DNA of 64,000 nucleotides from Streptacidiphilus melanogenes (GTDB lineage Bacteria > Actinomycetota > Actinomycetes > Streptomycetales > Streptomycetaceae). A model generated the notes under the pieces. That model saw only the letters and a list, made by a program, of their open reading frames with translations, did not search any database and was not told where the DNA came from. Below are positions 7,493-16,198 of the stretch, piece by piece. Within the stretch, counting starts at the first letter, position 1; the number at the start of each line of letters is the position of its first letter. The stretch is taken from contig NZ_BBPP01000029.1 of the NCBI RefSeq assembly GCF_000787835.1, forward strand, positions 43,762 through 107,761, read 5' to 3'. Both the position numbers and the translations under genes were made by a program.

Positions 7493-10318
7493 CTACTCCC
7501 TCGACAGCTCCGGCTCCGGACGCTCGTCCTGCGAGAGACCGACCGGGTGCTGGGAGGAATCGCCCAAGGTGAAGAACGCGGCAGGTCTGCCGCGCATTCC
7601 CCTCGATGGTCGCACGCCCCTCCGACTCCGGTCACCATCATTTCGCGTGCCGACGGCCTCCGGGCGGGCCGAGGGCTCGGGCAGCGCCGCGGCCGCGGCC
7701 TGCGCCGCCGCACGTCCCGAGGCGCGGCCGCCCGTTCCGGCCGCGCGGTAGACGTCGTAGACCCCCGGGACGCGCAGCATCGCCCGCATCAGCTCGGGCA
7801 GGGCCTCGGGCGCGGGGAGCTCGACGGTGTAGGTGTGGCGGACCTGCAGCTCACGCGGGGGCTCGACCTCCGCGGAGATGATGTCCACACCCGCGCCGGA
7901 CATGGCGGCGGTGAGGTCGGCGAGGAGCCGGGGGCGCCCCAGGGCGTCGGCCTGGATCGTCACCCGGTAGCCCGTCGGCGTCGGGCTCTCCAGCCAGCGC
8001 GCCTCCACGGGCGGGCGGCCTGCGGCGCGCATGGCGGTGCCCGTCGGGCAGTCCTCGCGGTGGGCGGCGAGGCCCCCGCCGCGGATGGCGAAGCAGAGCA
8101 GCTCGTCCGGGGGCACGGGCGTGCAGCAGCGGGCCAGGCGGACCGGTGCGTCGGGCATGGCCGGGGCGGTGATCACAGCCCGGCTCGCGTCGACCGGACC
8201 GCCGCCGAGCAGCGCTCCGACGCCCGCGCGCCGGGTGCGCGGCGCGTCGGCCTGCGACCCGGGGGACGTTCCCGCGGTCTGCTCCCGCTCCGGGTGTCCG
8301 GCGAGCCAGCGCTCGATGGCGATCCGGGCACCCGGCGTGCGGGCGTGGGCGAGCCACTCGGGGGCCGGTCCTGCGGTCTCCTCGCCCGGCGGCTCGGTGA
8401 GCAGCTCGACGGTGTCGCCGTCCTGCAGCGGGGTGGAGAGGGCGGTGAGGCGGCCGTTGACGCGCATGCCGATACATCGGTGCCCGTGCTCCTCGCCCGG
8501 GGCGTAGGCCGCGTCGACGCCGGTGGCGCCCATGGGCAGCTGCAGCCGCACGAGCCGAGCGGCCTCGCCCACGTCACCGGCGAGCACGGTGATCTCCCCG
8601 TCACCGGCGAGGTCGGCGGTCAGCTGGGACCAGAAGGTGTCCGGGTCGGGCGTCTCGCGCTGCCAGTCCAGCAGCCGGGCCAGCCAACCGGGACGGGCCG
8701 GGTCGGTGTGGTCGAGCGGGTCGCGTCCGTCGGTCGCCTCGATGGCCTCGGCCCCCGCCCCGGCCTCGCCGCCGCCCAGCGCGACGGCGTCGGCGGTGCC
8801 GGGTGTGCCGGGTGTGCCGGGTGTGCCGGGGGCGCCTTGGATGCCCGGAGCGCCGGGGATGCCGGGGGCGCCGAGTGCGACCACGCCGAACTCGGCGACC
8901 TGGTGCATCCGAGCGGTGCGGACCAGCACCTCGACCACCTCGCCGCGCTCGGTCGCGACGGAGGTGTGCAGCGACTGGTAGAGGTTGAACTTGGGCGCGG
9001 CGATGTAGTCCTTGAACTCGCCCGGCAGCGGCGTCCAGCAGGTGTGGAGCTCACCGAGGACGGCGTAGCAGTCGGCGTTCTCCTCGACCACCACCAGGAG
9101 GCGGCCGAAGTCGGCCTGCCCGAGGTCCGCGCCTCGGCGCAGCCGGGCCCGCTGCAACGAGACGCAGTGCCGCGGACGGACGCTGACCTCGGCGGACACG
9201 CGCGCGTCCCGCAGTTGGCGGCGCAGCTGCGCGGCGAAGGCCTCCAGGGGCTCGGCTGCCCGACCGTCCACCGTGCCCGTGCCCGTGCCTGAGCCCGTGC
9301 CCGCCGCCTCGGCCGATCCGGCCTGCGCGCCGGCTGCGACAGTTCCGACAGCTCGGCCGGTCTCAGGCACGGCAGAAGTCCGAGCAGCGGCGGAAGCGGC
9401 ACCGGTACCGGCTGCGCCGGACAGGGCGGGGTCGGTGGTGGGCCGACCGGACCGACGGGCCTCGTCGGCGGTCAGCAGGGCTCGCGTGGCGCTGTACTCG
9501 TCGGGGTGGAGGGTGGCGAAGACGATGTCCTCGAGCTCGGTCTTGACCACCTGGATGCCGAGACGCTCGGCCAGCGGGATGAGCACGTCGCGGGTGACGG
9601 TGGCGATCCGGATCTGGCTGGCCGGCTTCATGTGACGGATCGTCCGCATGTTGTGCAGGCGGTCGGCGAGCTTGATCACCATGACCCGGACGTCGCGACC
9701 GGTGGCGACCAGCATCTTCCTGAAGGTCTCGGCCTCCGCCGCCGCACCGAAGTCGACCTTCTCCAACTTGGTGACGCCGTCGACGAGATAGGCCACCTCC
9801 TCGCCGAAACCCTCGCGTACCTGATCCAGCGTCATCGCCGTGTCCTCGACCGTGTCGTGGAGCAGGGCGGCCACCAGTGTCGTGGTCTCGGCGCCGAGCT
9901 GGGCGAGGATCATGGCGACGGCGAGCGGGTGCGTGATGTACGGCTCGCCGCTCTTGCGCTTCTGGCCGCGATGGGAGGCCTCGGCGACCTGGTAGGCACG
10001 GTCGAGCAGGGCGAGGTCCAACTCGGCGCGCGGATGGTGCAGTCGGTGCGCGCGGATCACCGGTTCCAGGGCGTTCGCGGACTGCGGCCGGCCTCCGGCG
10101 AGCAGCGCCGCTATCCCCGCGCGGCCCAGACCCGTGCGGGAGAGCCCCGTCCGCCCGAGGGCGGCCCGGCGCAGGCCCGGCAACGCACGCACCGCGGAGA
10201 CCGCAGAGGCAGACACCGAGGCCGAGACTGCAGAGACGGTTCTGCGCCCCTCCAGCGGCCCCTGCTCCAGGGGGACGTTGGGGACGCCTGGTACGGCGTG
10301 GGCTTCACCGGCATTCAT
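7493..10318 (-). CDS. rshA: RelA/SpoT-family protein RshA, with an eroded synthetase domain
   Basis: 941 residues from the ATG at 10318, 5 bases after GGAGG; a GTG at 10324 abuts the Shine-Dalgarno and is unlikely. Order of parts: low-complexity N terminus, an intact HD hydrolase domain (RKSGEPYITHP near 130, LLHDTVEDT near 155), an Ala/Gly/Thr-rich spacer, a synthetase-like domain that keeps FKDYIAAPKFNLYQSLHT (about 440) and VEVLVRT but lacks the usual substrate-binding KHYYSIYQK and DIYDLVGIR blocks, a Gly-Pro repeat (about 480-507), TGS, the Cys-Cys element (RCCTPV), and a C-terminal ACT domain. The position between hflX and dapF matches the second Rsh gene of S. coelicolor. Predicted to hydrolyse (p)ppGpp; synthetase activity is doubtful. 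Confidence 0.88.
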   Translation of the reverse strand: MNAGEAHAVPGVPNVPLEQGPLEGRRTVSAVSASVSASAVSAVRALPGLRRAALGRTGLSRTGLGRAGIAALLAGGRPQSANALEPVIRAHRLHHPRAELDLALLDRAYQVAEASHRGQKRKSGEPYITHPLAVAMILAQLGAETTTLVAALLHDTVEDTAMTLDQVREGFGEEVAYLVDGVTKLEKVDFGAAAEAETFRKMLVATGRDVRVMVIKLADRLHNMRTIRHMKPASQIRIATVTRDVLIPLAERLGIQVVKTELEDIVFATLHPDEYSATRALLTADEARRSGRPTTDPALSGAAGTGAASAAARTSAVPETGRAVGTVAAGAQAGSAEAAGTGSGTGTGTVDGRAAEPLEAFAAQLRRQLRDARVSAEVSVRPRHCVSLQRARLRRGADLGQADFGRLLVVVEENADCYAVLGELHTCWTPLPGEFKDYIAAPKFNLYQSLHTSVATERGEVVEVLVRTARMHQVAEFGVVALGAPGIPGAPGIQGAPGTPGTPGTPGTADAVALGGGEAGAGAEAIEATDGRDPLDHTDPARPGWLARLLDWQRETPDPDTFWSQLTADLAGDGEITVLAGDVGEAARLVRLQLPMGATGVDAAYAPGEEHGHRCIGMRVNGRLTALSTPLQDGDTVELLTEPPGEETAGPAPEWLAHARTPGARIAIERWLAGHPEREQTAGTSPGSQADAPRTRRAGVGALLGGGPVDASRAVITAPAMPDAPVRLARCCTPVPPDELLCFAIRGGGLAAHREDCPTGTAMRAAGRPPVEARWLESPTPTGYRVTIQADALGRPRLLADLTAAMSGAGVDIISAEVEPPRELQVRHTYTVELPAPEALPELMRAMLRVPGVYDVYRAAGTGGRASGRAAAQAAAAALPEPSARPEAVGTRNDGDRSRRGVRPSRGMRGRPAAFFTLGDSSQHPVGLSQDERPEPELSRE
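8796..8873 (+). repeat. 9-bp tandem repeat encoding a collagen-like segment in rshA
   Basis: Three exact copies of GTGCCGGGT and a fourth truncated one (8796-8830) are followed by degenerate 9-bp units to about 8873. On the minus strand they encode about nine Gly-X-Pro/Ala triplets between the synthetase-like domain and the TGS domain. Confidence 0.85.
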
Positions 10319-10515
10319 GCGCACCTCCGGCAGCGATCACCGGAGCAGGCGGCAGCTCCGATGGTCCATGCTAGCGAGTGCAACACACACAGCGACGCCA
10401 CGTGTTCCGAACGTCACCTTGATCACCCATTCGGGGGATTTGAACCGTCCCGCGAGTGGCAAGGATAAAGGGTTGACCGGAACACGGCTGGTCAGGTCGC
10501 GTCCCGCAGGAGCGG

Positions 10516-11427
10516 TCAGGCGCGGGCGGCGAGCCAGTCGGCATCGAACTCGCCCTCGGCGAGGATGACGGCCGGGCCGGTCATCTCGATCCCGCCGTCC
10601 GGGCGCTCGGTGATGACCAGGCGTCCGCCGGGCACGTCGACCGTGTACGTGGCGGGTTCACCGGTCACGGCCGGGTCCACGCCGTCGCGGCGCGCGGTCG
10701 CGACCATCACGGCGCAGGTGCCGGTCCCACAGGAGCGGGTCTCGCCGGAGCCGCGCTCGTGCACCCGCATGGCGACGTGGCGCGGGCCGCGGTCCACGAC
10801 GAACTCGACGTTCACCCCTTCGGGGTAGACGGCGGCGGGCGTCACGTCAGGTGCGGCGAACAGGTCCCCGGCGTCGGCGAGGTCGGCGACGAAGGCGACG
10901 GCGTGCGGGTTGCCCATGTTGACGTTGCGCGCGGGCCAGCGGCGGGCGCCGACGGCGACCTCGATGCCGGTGTCCGGTCCGGGCAGCAGCGCCTTGCCCA
11001 TGTCCACGGTGACGTCGCCCTCGGCGGGCACGCGCACCTGCCGGATCCCGGCGCGGGTCGCAACGGCGAGGTCTCCAGGCTCGGCGAGCCCGGCCTCGAC
11101 GAGGTAGCGCGCGAAGACGCGCACGCCGTTCCCGCACATCTCGGCAACGCTGCCGTCCGCGTTGCGGTAGTCCATGAACCAGTTCGCGACGGCGGCCTGG
11201 GCCTTGGCCTCCGGGTGCGCGTCGGCGCGGACCACGCGCAGCACCCCGTCCGCGCCGAGGCCCGCCCGGCGATCGCACAGCAGGGCCACCTGGGCGGCGG
11301 ACAGCTCCAACAGCCCGTCGGGGTCGGGGAGGATGACGAAGTCGTTCTCGGTCCCGTGGCCCTTGAGGAAGCGGATGCCCTTCACCATGTCGTTCACGTG
11401 ATCCATGGTACGGGTGAGGACCGTCAC
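10516..11427 (-). CDS. dapF: Diaminopimelate epimerase
   Basis: Interconverts LL- and meso-diaminopimelate for lysine and peptidoglycan synthesis. 303 residues from the longest start. Family alignment favours initiation at the ATG at 11388, just before VKGIRFLKGHGTENDF, because none of the candidate starts has a well-spaced ribosome site. The two catalytic cysteines are visible in AEMCGNGVRVFARY and GSGETRSCGTGTCAV. The 197-bp gap on its stop side (10319-10515) lies upstream of rshA and should hold that gene's promoter. Confidence 0.93.
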   Translation of the reverse strand: MTVLTRTMDHVNDMVKGIRFLKGHGTENDFVILPDPDGLLELSAAQVALLCDRRAGLGADGVLRVVRADAHPEAKAQAAVANWFMDYRNADGSVAEMCGNGVRVFARYLVEAGLAEPGDLAVATRAGIRQVRVPAEGDVTVDMGKALLPGPDTGIEVAVGARRWPARNVNMGNPHAVAFVADLADAGDLFAAPDVTPAAVYPEGVNVEFVVDRGPRHVAMRVHERGSGETRSCGTGTCAVMVATARRDGVDPAVTGEPATYTVDVPGGRLVITERPDGGIEMTGPAVILAEGEFDADWLAARA

Positions 11428-11479
11428 GCCTCCGCGTCGCTCACCGGGTCCGGGACAGCCGCCGTCTCCGGCGGCAGGC

Positions 11480-11980
11480 TCAGCCGTGCAGGTGGGCGAC
11501 GCGCCAGAGGCCCAGGGCGAGCAGGATCAGCGCGGTCGCCGTGTAGGCGAGCAGGGGGCGCCAGCCGGCACGCGTGCCGGAGCCGGCACGGGGGAGGCCG
11601 GGGAAGACGTAGCCCGCGCGGCGCGCGGCCATCGCGCCCCAACCGGCGGACGCGGCCGTCAGCAGGAGACCGAGCATGCCGACCAGACTGCCCGCCGAGT
11701 CGCCGGAGGCGCCCGCGCCGCCCTCGAAGGCGAGGGGGAAGGCGAACATCAGCGAGCCGAGGATGGCCAGCGCGGCGATCGGGAGGACCTGCCAGACCCG
11801 CAACCGGCCTGCGGGGCGCAGCTCGCGGCGGTGCAGGGCGTTCTCGTCCTGCGCGGGCAGCGACGGAAGCGGCGTCAGTTCCCGTGCCCGAAGCTCCTGT
11901 GCGTGCACTGCTTCCTGGTCCTCGGAATCGAAGGGGTCATCCGGAAGCCGATGCGTGTCGGGGCCGGTATCCATGGACAC
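11480..11980 (-). CDS. Small integral membrane protein of unknown function
   Basis: 166 residues from a GTG at 11980 preceded by GGGAGG at 4-base spacing; an ATG two codons later is an alternative. The first about 65 residues are acidic and cytosolic-looking. Three hydrophobic spans follow at roughly residues 70-93, 103-125 and 140-160. No catalytic motif was recognised. It sits between miaA and dapF, where Streptomyces carries a conserved hypothetical membrane gene, but nothing here indicates its job. Confidence 0.7.
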   Translation of the reverse strand: MSMDTGPDTHRLPDDPFDSEDQEAVHAQELRARELTPLPSLPAQDENALHRRELRPAGRLRVWQVLPIAALAILGSLMFAFPLAFEGGAGASGDSAGSLVGMLGLLLTAASAGWGAMAARRAGYVFPGLPRAGSGTRAGWRPLLAYTATALILLALGLWRVAHLHG

Positions 11981-12343
11981 GCGGCCTCCCTGCGCGAAAC
12001 GCCGGGGAGTCAGCTCCACCGGACAACCGATGCTCTCGATGCTCGATGATGGCACGGCGGAGGCAGGCGGCGACGCCCGCAGATGGCGTTCTCGGTGATC
12101 CGTGGCCATGACGTGATCAGGTCGTGACCGGGCGTCCGATCGTCGGCGACAGACGTGCGAACGACGGTCGTCCACGCGCCGACAGGCGGCTGACGCGGCT
12201 CCGCCGGAACACTCTCCGAGCAGGGCCCGAGTGCGCAGCGAGCGCGCCCCGCGCTGCGCCGGTGCGACGTCCGGCGCGCGTCCCGCGCCACCCGTCGGGC
12301 CGCCCGTCGAACCGGCCGTCGGGCCGCCTGCCCAGCTGCCCGT
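11981..12343. other. 363-bp gap between miaA and the small membrane gene
   Basis: No supported gene. It contains an 11-bp palindrome ACGACGGTCGT near 12162 and a direct repeat CCGTCGGGCCGCC at about 12293 and 12319, close to the miaA stop. It should contain the promoter of the downstream membrane gene, but no clear -35/-10 pair was found. Confidence 0.6.
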
Positions 12344-13291
12344 TCAGAGCAGGGTGAGGGCCCGCTCCAGCAGCTCCTCGGCGGGGAGGTCCGGGTCGCG
12401 GTCGAGCCAGTGGACGCGGGGGTCGCGGCGGAACCAGGACTCCTGCCGCCGCGCGAACCTGCGGGTCGCGCGGACTGTCTCGGCGCGCGCCTCGGTGTCG
12501 TCGTACTCGCCGTCGAGTTGGGCGAGTGCCTGCTGATAGCCGAGCGCACGCGAGGCGGTGCGGCCCTGGCGCAGGCCCTGCGCCTCCAACGCGCGGACCT
12601 CGTCGAGGAGACCGCCTTCCCACATCCGGTCGACACGCAGCGCGATCCGCTCGTCCAGGAGCGGGCGCGGCATGCGGACGCCGATCTGCAGGGCGTCGTA
12701 GACGGACTCGTGGCCCGGCAGGTTGGCGGTGAAGGGCAGGCCGGTGATCTCGACGACCTCCAGCGCCCGGACGATGCGGCGACCGTTGCTGGGCAGGATC
12801 GCCCGGGCGGCCTCCGGGTCGACGGCGGCGAGCCTGGCGTGCAGCGCGCCGGAGCCGTGCGCCTCCAGCTCGGCCTCCAGGCGGGCACGGACCTCAGGAT
12901 CGGTGCCGGGGAACTCCAGCTCGTCGATCGCCGCGCGCACGTAGAGGCCGGAGCCGCCGACGAGGATCGGCGTGCGGCCCTGGGCCAGCAGGTCGTCGAT
13001 CCGCTCGCGGGCGAGGCGCTGGTACTCGGCGACGCTGGCGGTTTCGGTGACGGCCCAGATGTCCAGCAGGTGGTGCGGGACCCCGTCGCGCTCGTCCATG
13101 GTGAGTTTGGCCGTGCCGATGTCCATGCCCCGGTAGAGCTGCATGGAGTCGGTGTTCACCACCTCGCCGCCCAGGTGCTGGGCGAGTGCTACGCCGAGGT
13201 CCGACTTTCCGACGGCGGTGGCGCCGACGACGGCGACGACGCGCGCCCGGCCTGCGGCACGGGCGGGGGAGGCGATGGCGGGGCTGGTCAC
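12344..13291 (-). CDS. miaA: tRNA dimethylallyltransferase
   Basis: Transfers a dimethylallyl group to A37 of tRNAs reading UNN codons; the product is then methylthiolated by MiaB, encoded nearby. 315 residues. P-loop VVGATAVGKSDLG near residue 20, the substrate motif NTDSMQLYRGMDIGTAK, LVGGSGLYVRA and the C-terminal RRFARRQESWFRRD segment are all present. The GTG start at 13291 directly abuts GAGAGG, so the true start is not certain, but the N terminus is the expected length. Confidence 0.95.
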   Translation of the reverse strand: MTSPAIASPARAAGRARVVAVVGATAVGKSDLGVALAQHLGGEVVNTDSMQLYRGMDIGTAKLTMDERDGVPHHLLDIWAVTETASVAEYQRLARERIDDLLAQGRTPILVGGSGLYVRAAIDELEFPGTDPEVRARLEAELEAHGSGALHARLAAVDPEAARAILPSNGRRIVRALEVVEITGLPFTANLPGHESVYDALQIGVRMPRPLLDERIALRVDRMWEGGLLDEVRALEAQGLRQGRTASRALGYQQALAQLDGEYDDTEARAETVRATRRFARRQESWFRRDPRVHWLDRDPDLPAEELLERALTLL

Positions 13292-13321
13292 CTCTCTAGT
13301 CTGGCAAATCCTCCGGGCGGA

Positions 13322-13338
13322 AATACCATATGGGTATT
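13322..13338. promoter_or_regulatory. Perfect dyad in the miaA/antitoxin-like divergent promoter region
   Basis: AATACC and GGTATT arms of 6 bp are separated by five bases, AT-rich against a GC-rich background, 58 bp before the antitoxin-like gene and 31 bp before miaA. It looks like a small operator or -10 region. A short hairpin GGGC-GAAAT-GCCC follows at about 13342. Confidence 0.4.
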
Positions 13339-13395
13339 GATGGGCGAAATGCCCCGTTCTGGCCCCTTGGGCCCCAGGCGAGAAACGGAGCGGTC

Positions 13396-13749
13396 ATGGG
13401 CGTCACTGACTCCCTCAAGAGCGCGATGAACCAGGCCACCAAGAAGGCCACCGAGTACGCGGGCAGCCACAAGTCGCAGATCGGCGCCGGCCTGGACAAG
13501 GTCGGCGACATGGCCGACAAGGCAACCAAGGGCAAGTACAAGTCCCAGATCGAGACGGGACGGGACAAGGCGAAGCAGGCCGTCAACAAGATGGGCGGCC
13601 CGAAGGACACCATCCAGGGCGAGGCGACCGAGAAGCCCGCCGACGCGGCGTCGGACCGGGCCTCGGATCGGCCCCGCGGCCAGAGCGCCGGCCAGGACTC
13701 CGGCCGGAACCCCGGTCAGACCCCGGGCGACCAGGAGGCAACGAAATAG
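13396..13749 (+). CDS. MT0933/Rv0909-type antitoxin-like small protein
   Basis: 117 residues, starting at ATG 13396 with GGAG 6 bases upstream. The first 65 residues are Lys/Ala-rich amphipathic helices with two related stretches (KKATEYAGSHKSQIGAGLDKV and KYKSQIETGRDKAKQAV) that match the MT0933_antitox family as I remember it. The rest is a hydrophilic Asp/Ser/Gly tail. No toxin partner is adjacent; both neighbours are housekeeping-type genes, so a toxin-antitoxin role is doubtful. Its last 34 bases overlap the 3' end of the convergent dioxygenase-like gene. Confidence 0.7.
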   Translation: MGVTDSLKSAMNQATKKATEYAGSHKSQIGAGLDKVGDMADKATKGKYKSQIETGRDKAKQAVNKMGGPKDTIQGEATEKPADAASDRASDRPRGQSAGQDSGRNPGQTPGDQEATK

Positions 13750-14420
13750 CCGACCCCGTACGGGGCGTCGTCGTAGAGCAGCCGCGCGGAAGCGACCGGC
13801 TGCTCGTCGCTGTCCGCGGCGCCGGCCAGCACCTGCCAGGGGGCTCGGCCGGACGCCATCAGCTCGAACGCGAGCTCCGCGTCGACCTGCGGCAGCCTGC
13901 CGCTCGCGAGGCCAGCGGCGACGGACGCGTCGAAGGGCTCGGCGCGCTCGTCCAGGTAGCCCGGCGCCTTCACGGTGCGACGGGCGCTGCCCTCGCCCAT
14001 CACCAGCAGCGCCACGCGTTCGGCCGACTCGCGCAGCTCGACGCCGTTCTCCCGGCACAGCGGCCATTCGAGGTAGTCGGGGACCGCGAGCCCCTTGGCC
14101 GGCCCCTCCCAGCCCGCGCGCTCCAGCAGCCAGGCACCCACGGCGAGCCCCGGCGGAAGCATCTCCCCCTCGACGCGCTCCCCCAGCCCCACGGTCACGT
14201 CGACCCCGAAGCCCTGGAAGCCGCCGACCCCGCCCCGGTCGAACAACCGGTGCTCGGGCCCCGGGCCGACGACCCACACGAGGTCGGGCTCGGCGGCGAG
14301 CATCGCAAACAGCGCCTCGTCGCACGCCTCGCGCAAGGGATCGAGCTCCGGTGCTGCTCCGACCGCGACCTCAGGCAGCAGCAACGGCGGGCAGGGGCAG
14401 ACTGCGGCGGCTACGAACAT
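13716..14420 (-). CDS. Class III extradiol dioxygenase-like protein
   Basis: 234 residues. The N terminus (FVAAAVCPCPPLLLPE) and the domain layout resemble the LigB-type fold found in uncharacterised actinobacterial proteins next to miaA and miaB. Possible active-site groups are not clear, since the usual pair of N-terminal histidines is not evident (PEHRLFD is the nearest), so ring-cleavage activity is not shown. The C terminus ends in APYGVGYFVASW, which overlaps in antisense the end of the antitoxin-like gene. It shares strand with miaA and miaB. Confidence 0.65.
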   Translation of the reverse strand: MFVAAAVCPCPPLLLPEVAVGAAPELDPLREACDEALFAMLAAEPDLVWVVGPGPEHRLFDRGGVGGFQGFGVDVTVGLGERVEGEMLPPGLAVGAWLLERAGWEGPAKGLAVPDYLEWPLCRENGVELRESAERVALLVMGEGSARRTVKAPGYLDERAEPFDASVAAGLASGRLPQVDAELAFELMASGRAPWQVLAGAADSDEQPVASARLLYDDAPYGVGYFVASWSPGV

Positions 14421-14497
14421 GGCTCAAGACCCTACCGGGCGGACACTTCGCTACCTCAAGTAGTTGCGTCCAGGCCTCGTGACCGCCGACCCACCCG

Positions 14498-16081
14498 TCA
14501 GCAGGCGCAGCCGCTCTCCGCGGCCGGGAGCGGAGCGGGGACGCCGATCTTGGGCAGACCCAGCATGACGCCCGCCTGCTTCGGCGCGGACGCCTCCGCC
14601 TGACGGCGCTCCCACGCGTCGCCCGCGCGGGTGCGACGGACCCCGAGGGTCGGACCCTCCGCGAGGAGGTGGTGCGGGGCGGCGTAGGTGATCTCGACGG
14701 TGACCATGTCGCCGGGGCGCGCAGCGAGCCCGGTGCCGGACTGTGCAGTGCCGGGGCGCGCAGCGAGCCCGGTGCCGGACTGTGCAGTGCCGGGGCTGAC
14801 CGACTCCTCGGGGCGGGTGAAGTGCACCAGGCGGTTGTCCGGCGCCCGGCCGGACAGACGCGCGGTGGCCCCGTCCTTGCGGCCCTCGCCCTCGGCGACC
14901 AGCACCTCGATGGTCCGGCCGACCTGCTTCTTGTTCTCCTCCCACGAGATCTGCTCCTGCAGCTCGACCAGGCGCTCGTAGCGGGCCTGGACGACCTCCT
15001 TGGGGATCTGGTTCTCCATCTCCGCCGCCGGCGTGCCGGGACGCTTGGAGTACTGGAAGGTGAAGGCCTGCGCGAACCGCGCCCTGCGGACGACCTCGAG
15101 GGTCTGCTCGAAGTCCTCCTCGGTCTCGCCGGGGAAGCCCACGATGATGTCGGTGGTGATCGCAGCGTCCGGCATGGCGGCCCGGACCCGCTCGATGATG
15201 CCGAGGTAGCGCTCCTGCCGGTAGGAGCGGCGCATCGCGCGCAGCACCTCGTCGGAGCCGGACTGCAGCGGCATGTGCAGCTGGTGCATCACGTTCGGCG
15301 TCTCGGCCATGGCGGCGATGACGTCGTCGGTGAAGTCCTTGGGGTGCGGCGAGGTGAAGCGCACCCGCTCCAGGCCCTCGATCTCGCCGCAGGCGCGCAG
15401 CAGCTTGCCGAAAGCCTGGCGGTCGCCGATGTCGGAGCCGTAGGCGTTGACGTTCTGGCCGAGCAGGGTGACCTCGACGACGCCCTCGTTCACCAGCGCC
15501 GCCACCTCGCCGAGGATGTCGCCGCTGCGGCGGTCCTTCTCCTTGCCACGCAGCGCGGGGACGATGCAGAAGGTGCAGGTGTTGTTGCAGCCGACGGAGA
15601 TGGAGACCCACGCCGCGTAGGCGGACTCGCGACGGGTGGGCAGCGTGGAGGGGAAGACCTCCAGCGACTCCAGGATCTCGACCTGGGCCTCCTCCTGCAC
15701 CCGCGCGCGCTCCAGCAGGGCGGGGAGGTGGCCGATGTTGTGGGTGCCGAAGACGACGTCGACCCACGGGGCCTTCCTGACGATGGTCTCGCGGTCCTTC
15801 TGGGCCAGGCAGCCGCCGACGGCGATCTGCATGCCGGGGTGCTGCGCCTTGACCGAGGCGAGCCGGCCCAGGTTGCCGTAGAGGCGGTTGTCCGCGTTCT
15901 CGCGCACGGCACAGGTGTTGAACACGACCACGTCCGCCTCGCCGCCCTCGGCGGCGCGGACGTACCCGGCGTCCTCCAGCAGACCGGAGAGGCGCTCGGA
16001 GTCGTGGACGTTCATCTGGCATCCGTAAGTGCGGATGTCGTACGTCTTGGAAGTGTCAGCGGAGATGTCTGCGGTACCCAC
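14498..16081 (-). CDS. miaB: tRNA-2-methylthio-N6-dimethylallyladenosine synthase
   Basis: Radical-SAM methylthiotransferase acting after MiaA on A37. 527 residues from a GTG at 16081; the frame is open further but homology begins at [14 protein letters not shown]-terminal UPF0004 cysteines are in [15 protein letters not shown] and VGGCLAQKD. The radical-SAM cluster is [14 protein letters not shown] near residue 165. The C-terminal TRAM domain is interrupted by a 13-residue unit present twice (nucleotides 14712-14789). The protein ends in ESGCAC. Frame and motifs are otherwise intact, so it is probably functional. Confidence 0.95.
   Translation of the reverse strand: MGTADISADTSKTYDIRTYGCQMNVHDSERLSGLLEDAGYVRAAEGGEADVVVFNTCAVRENADNRLYGNLGRLASVKAQHPGMQIAVGGCLAQKDRETIVRKAPWVDVVFGTHNIGHLPALLERARVQEEAQVEILESLEVFPSTLPTRRESAYAAWVSISVGCNNTCTFCIVPALRGKEKDRRSGDILGEVAALVNEGVVEVTLLGQNVNAYGSDIGDRQAFGKLLRACGEIEGLERVRFTSPHPKDFTDDVIAAMAETPNVMHQLHMPLQSGSDEVLRAMRRSYRQERYLGIIERVRAAMPDAAITTDIIVGFPGETEEDFEQTLEVVRRARFAQAFTFQYSKRPGTPAAEMENQIPKEVVQARYERLVELQEQISWEENKKQVGRTIEVLVAEGEGRKDGATARLSGRAPDNRLVHFTRPEESVSPGTAQSGTGLAARPGTAQSGTGLAARPGDMVTVEITYAAPHHLLAEGPTLGVRRTRAGDAWERRQAEASAPKQAGVMLGLPKIGVPAPLPAAESGCAC
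14712..14789 (+). repeat. Exact 39-bp tandem duplication inside the miaB TRAM domain
   Basis: Copies 14712-14750 and 14751-14789 are identical, and the first six bases of a third copy follow. In frame they encode 13 residues ([13 protein letters not shown]) twice. Confidence 0.97.
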
Positions 16082-16198
16082 GCCCCCAAGGGTACGGGCA
16101 GCGCCGCACCCCTTTCCGCGCGCGGCCCGACCTTCCCGGGACGCCCGGGACGCGGACAACCCCTTTCCCGGGCGGCGCGGGGCTGGCAGGATCCCGAC

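Noticed and set aside
8796-8873. CRISPR-like short repeats
   Set aside because: The repeats are 9-bp in-frame codon repeats with no spacers, within rshA.
5390-9292. A 1300-codon open frame on the plus strand, and many similar long frames opposite real genes
   Set aside because: It lies antisense to aminotransferase, hflX and rshA, has no domain, and reflects the lack of stop codons in GC-rich antisense frames.
10433-10450. A GGTTCAAATCC string on the minus strand resembling a tRNA T-arm
   Set aside because: The flanking bases do not pair as a T-stem (GACGG against CCCCC), and no acceptor, D or anticodon arms can be folded around it.
13332-13337. GGGTAT resembling a sigma-B -10 before the antitoxin-like gene
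   Set aside because: No GNNT-type -35 at 14-16 bases; the hexamer is part of the AATACC/GGTATT dyad.
13396-13749. A toxin-antitoxin module
   Set aside because: Only the antitoxin-like protein is present; neighbours are miaA and a dioxygenase-like gene, with no toxin candidate.
14669-16198. An N-terminal extension of the TAXI protein by 510 codons
   Set aside because: It is antisense to miaB; the ATG at 16199 immediately precedes an export-type N terminus.
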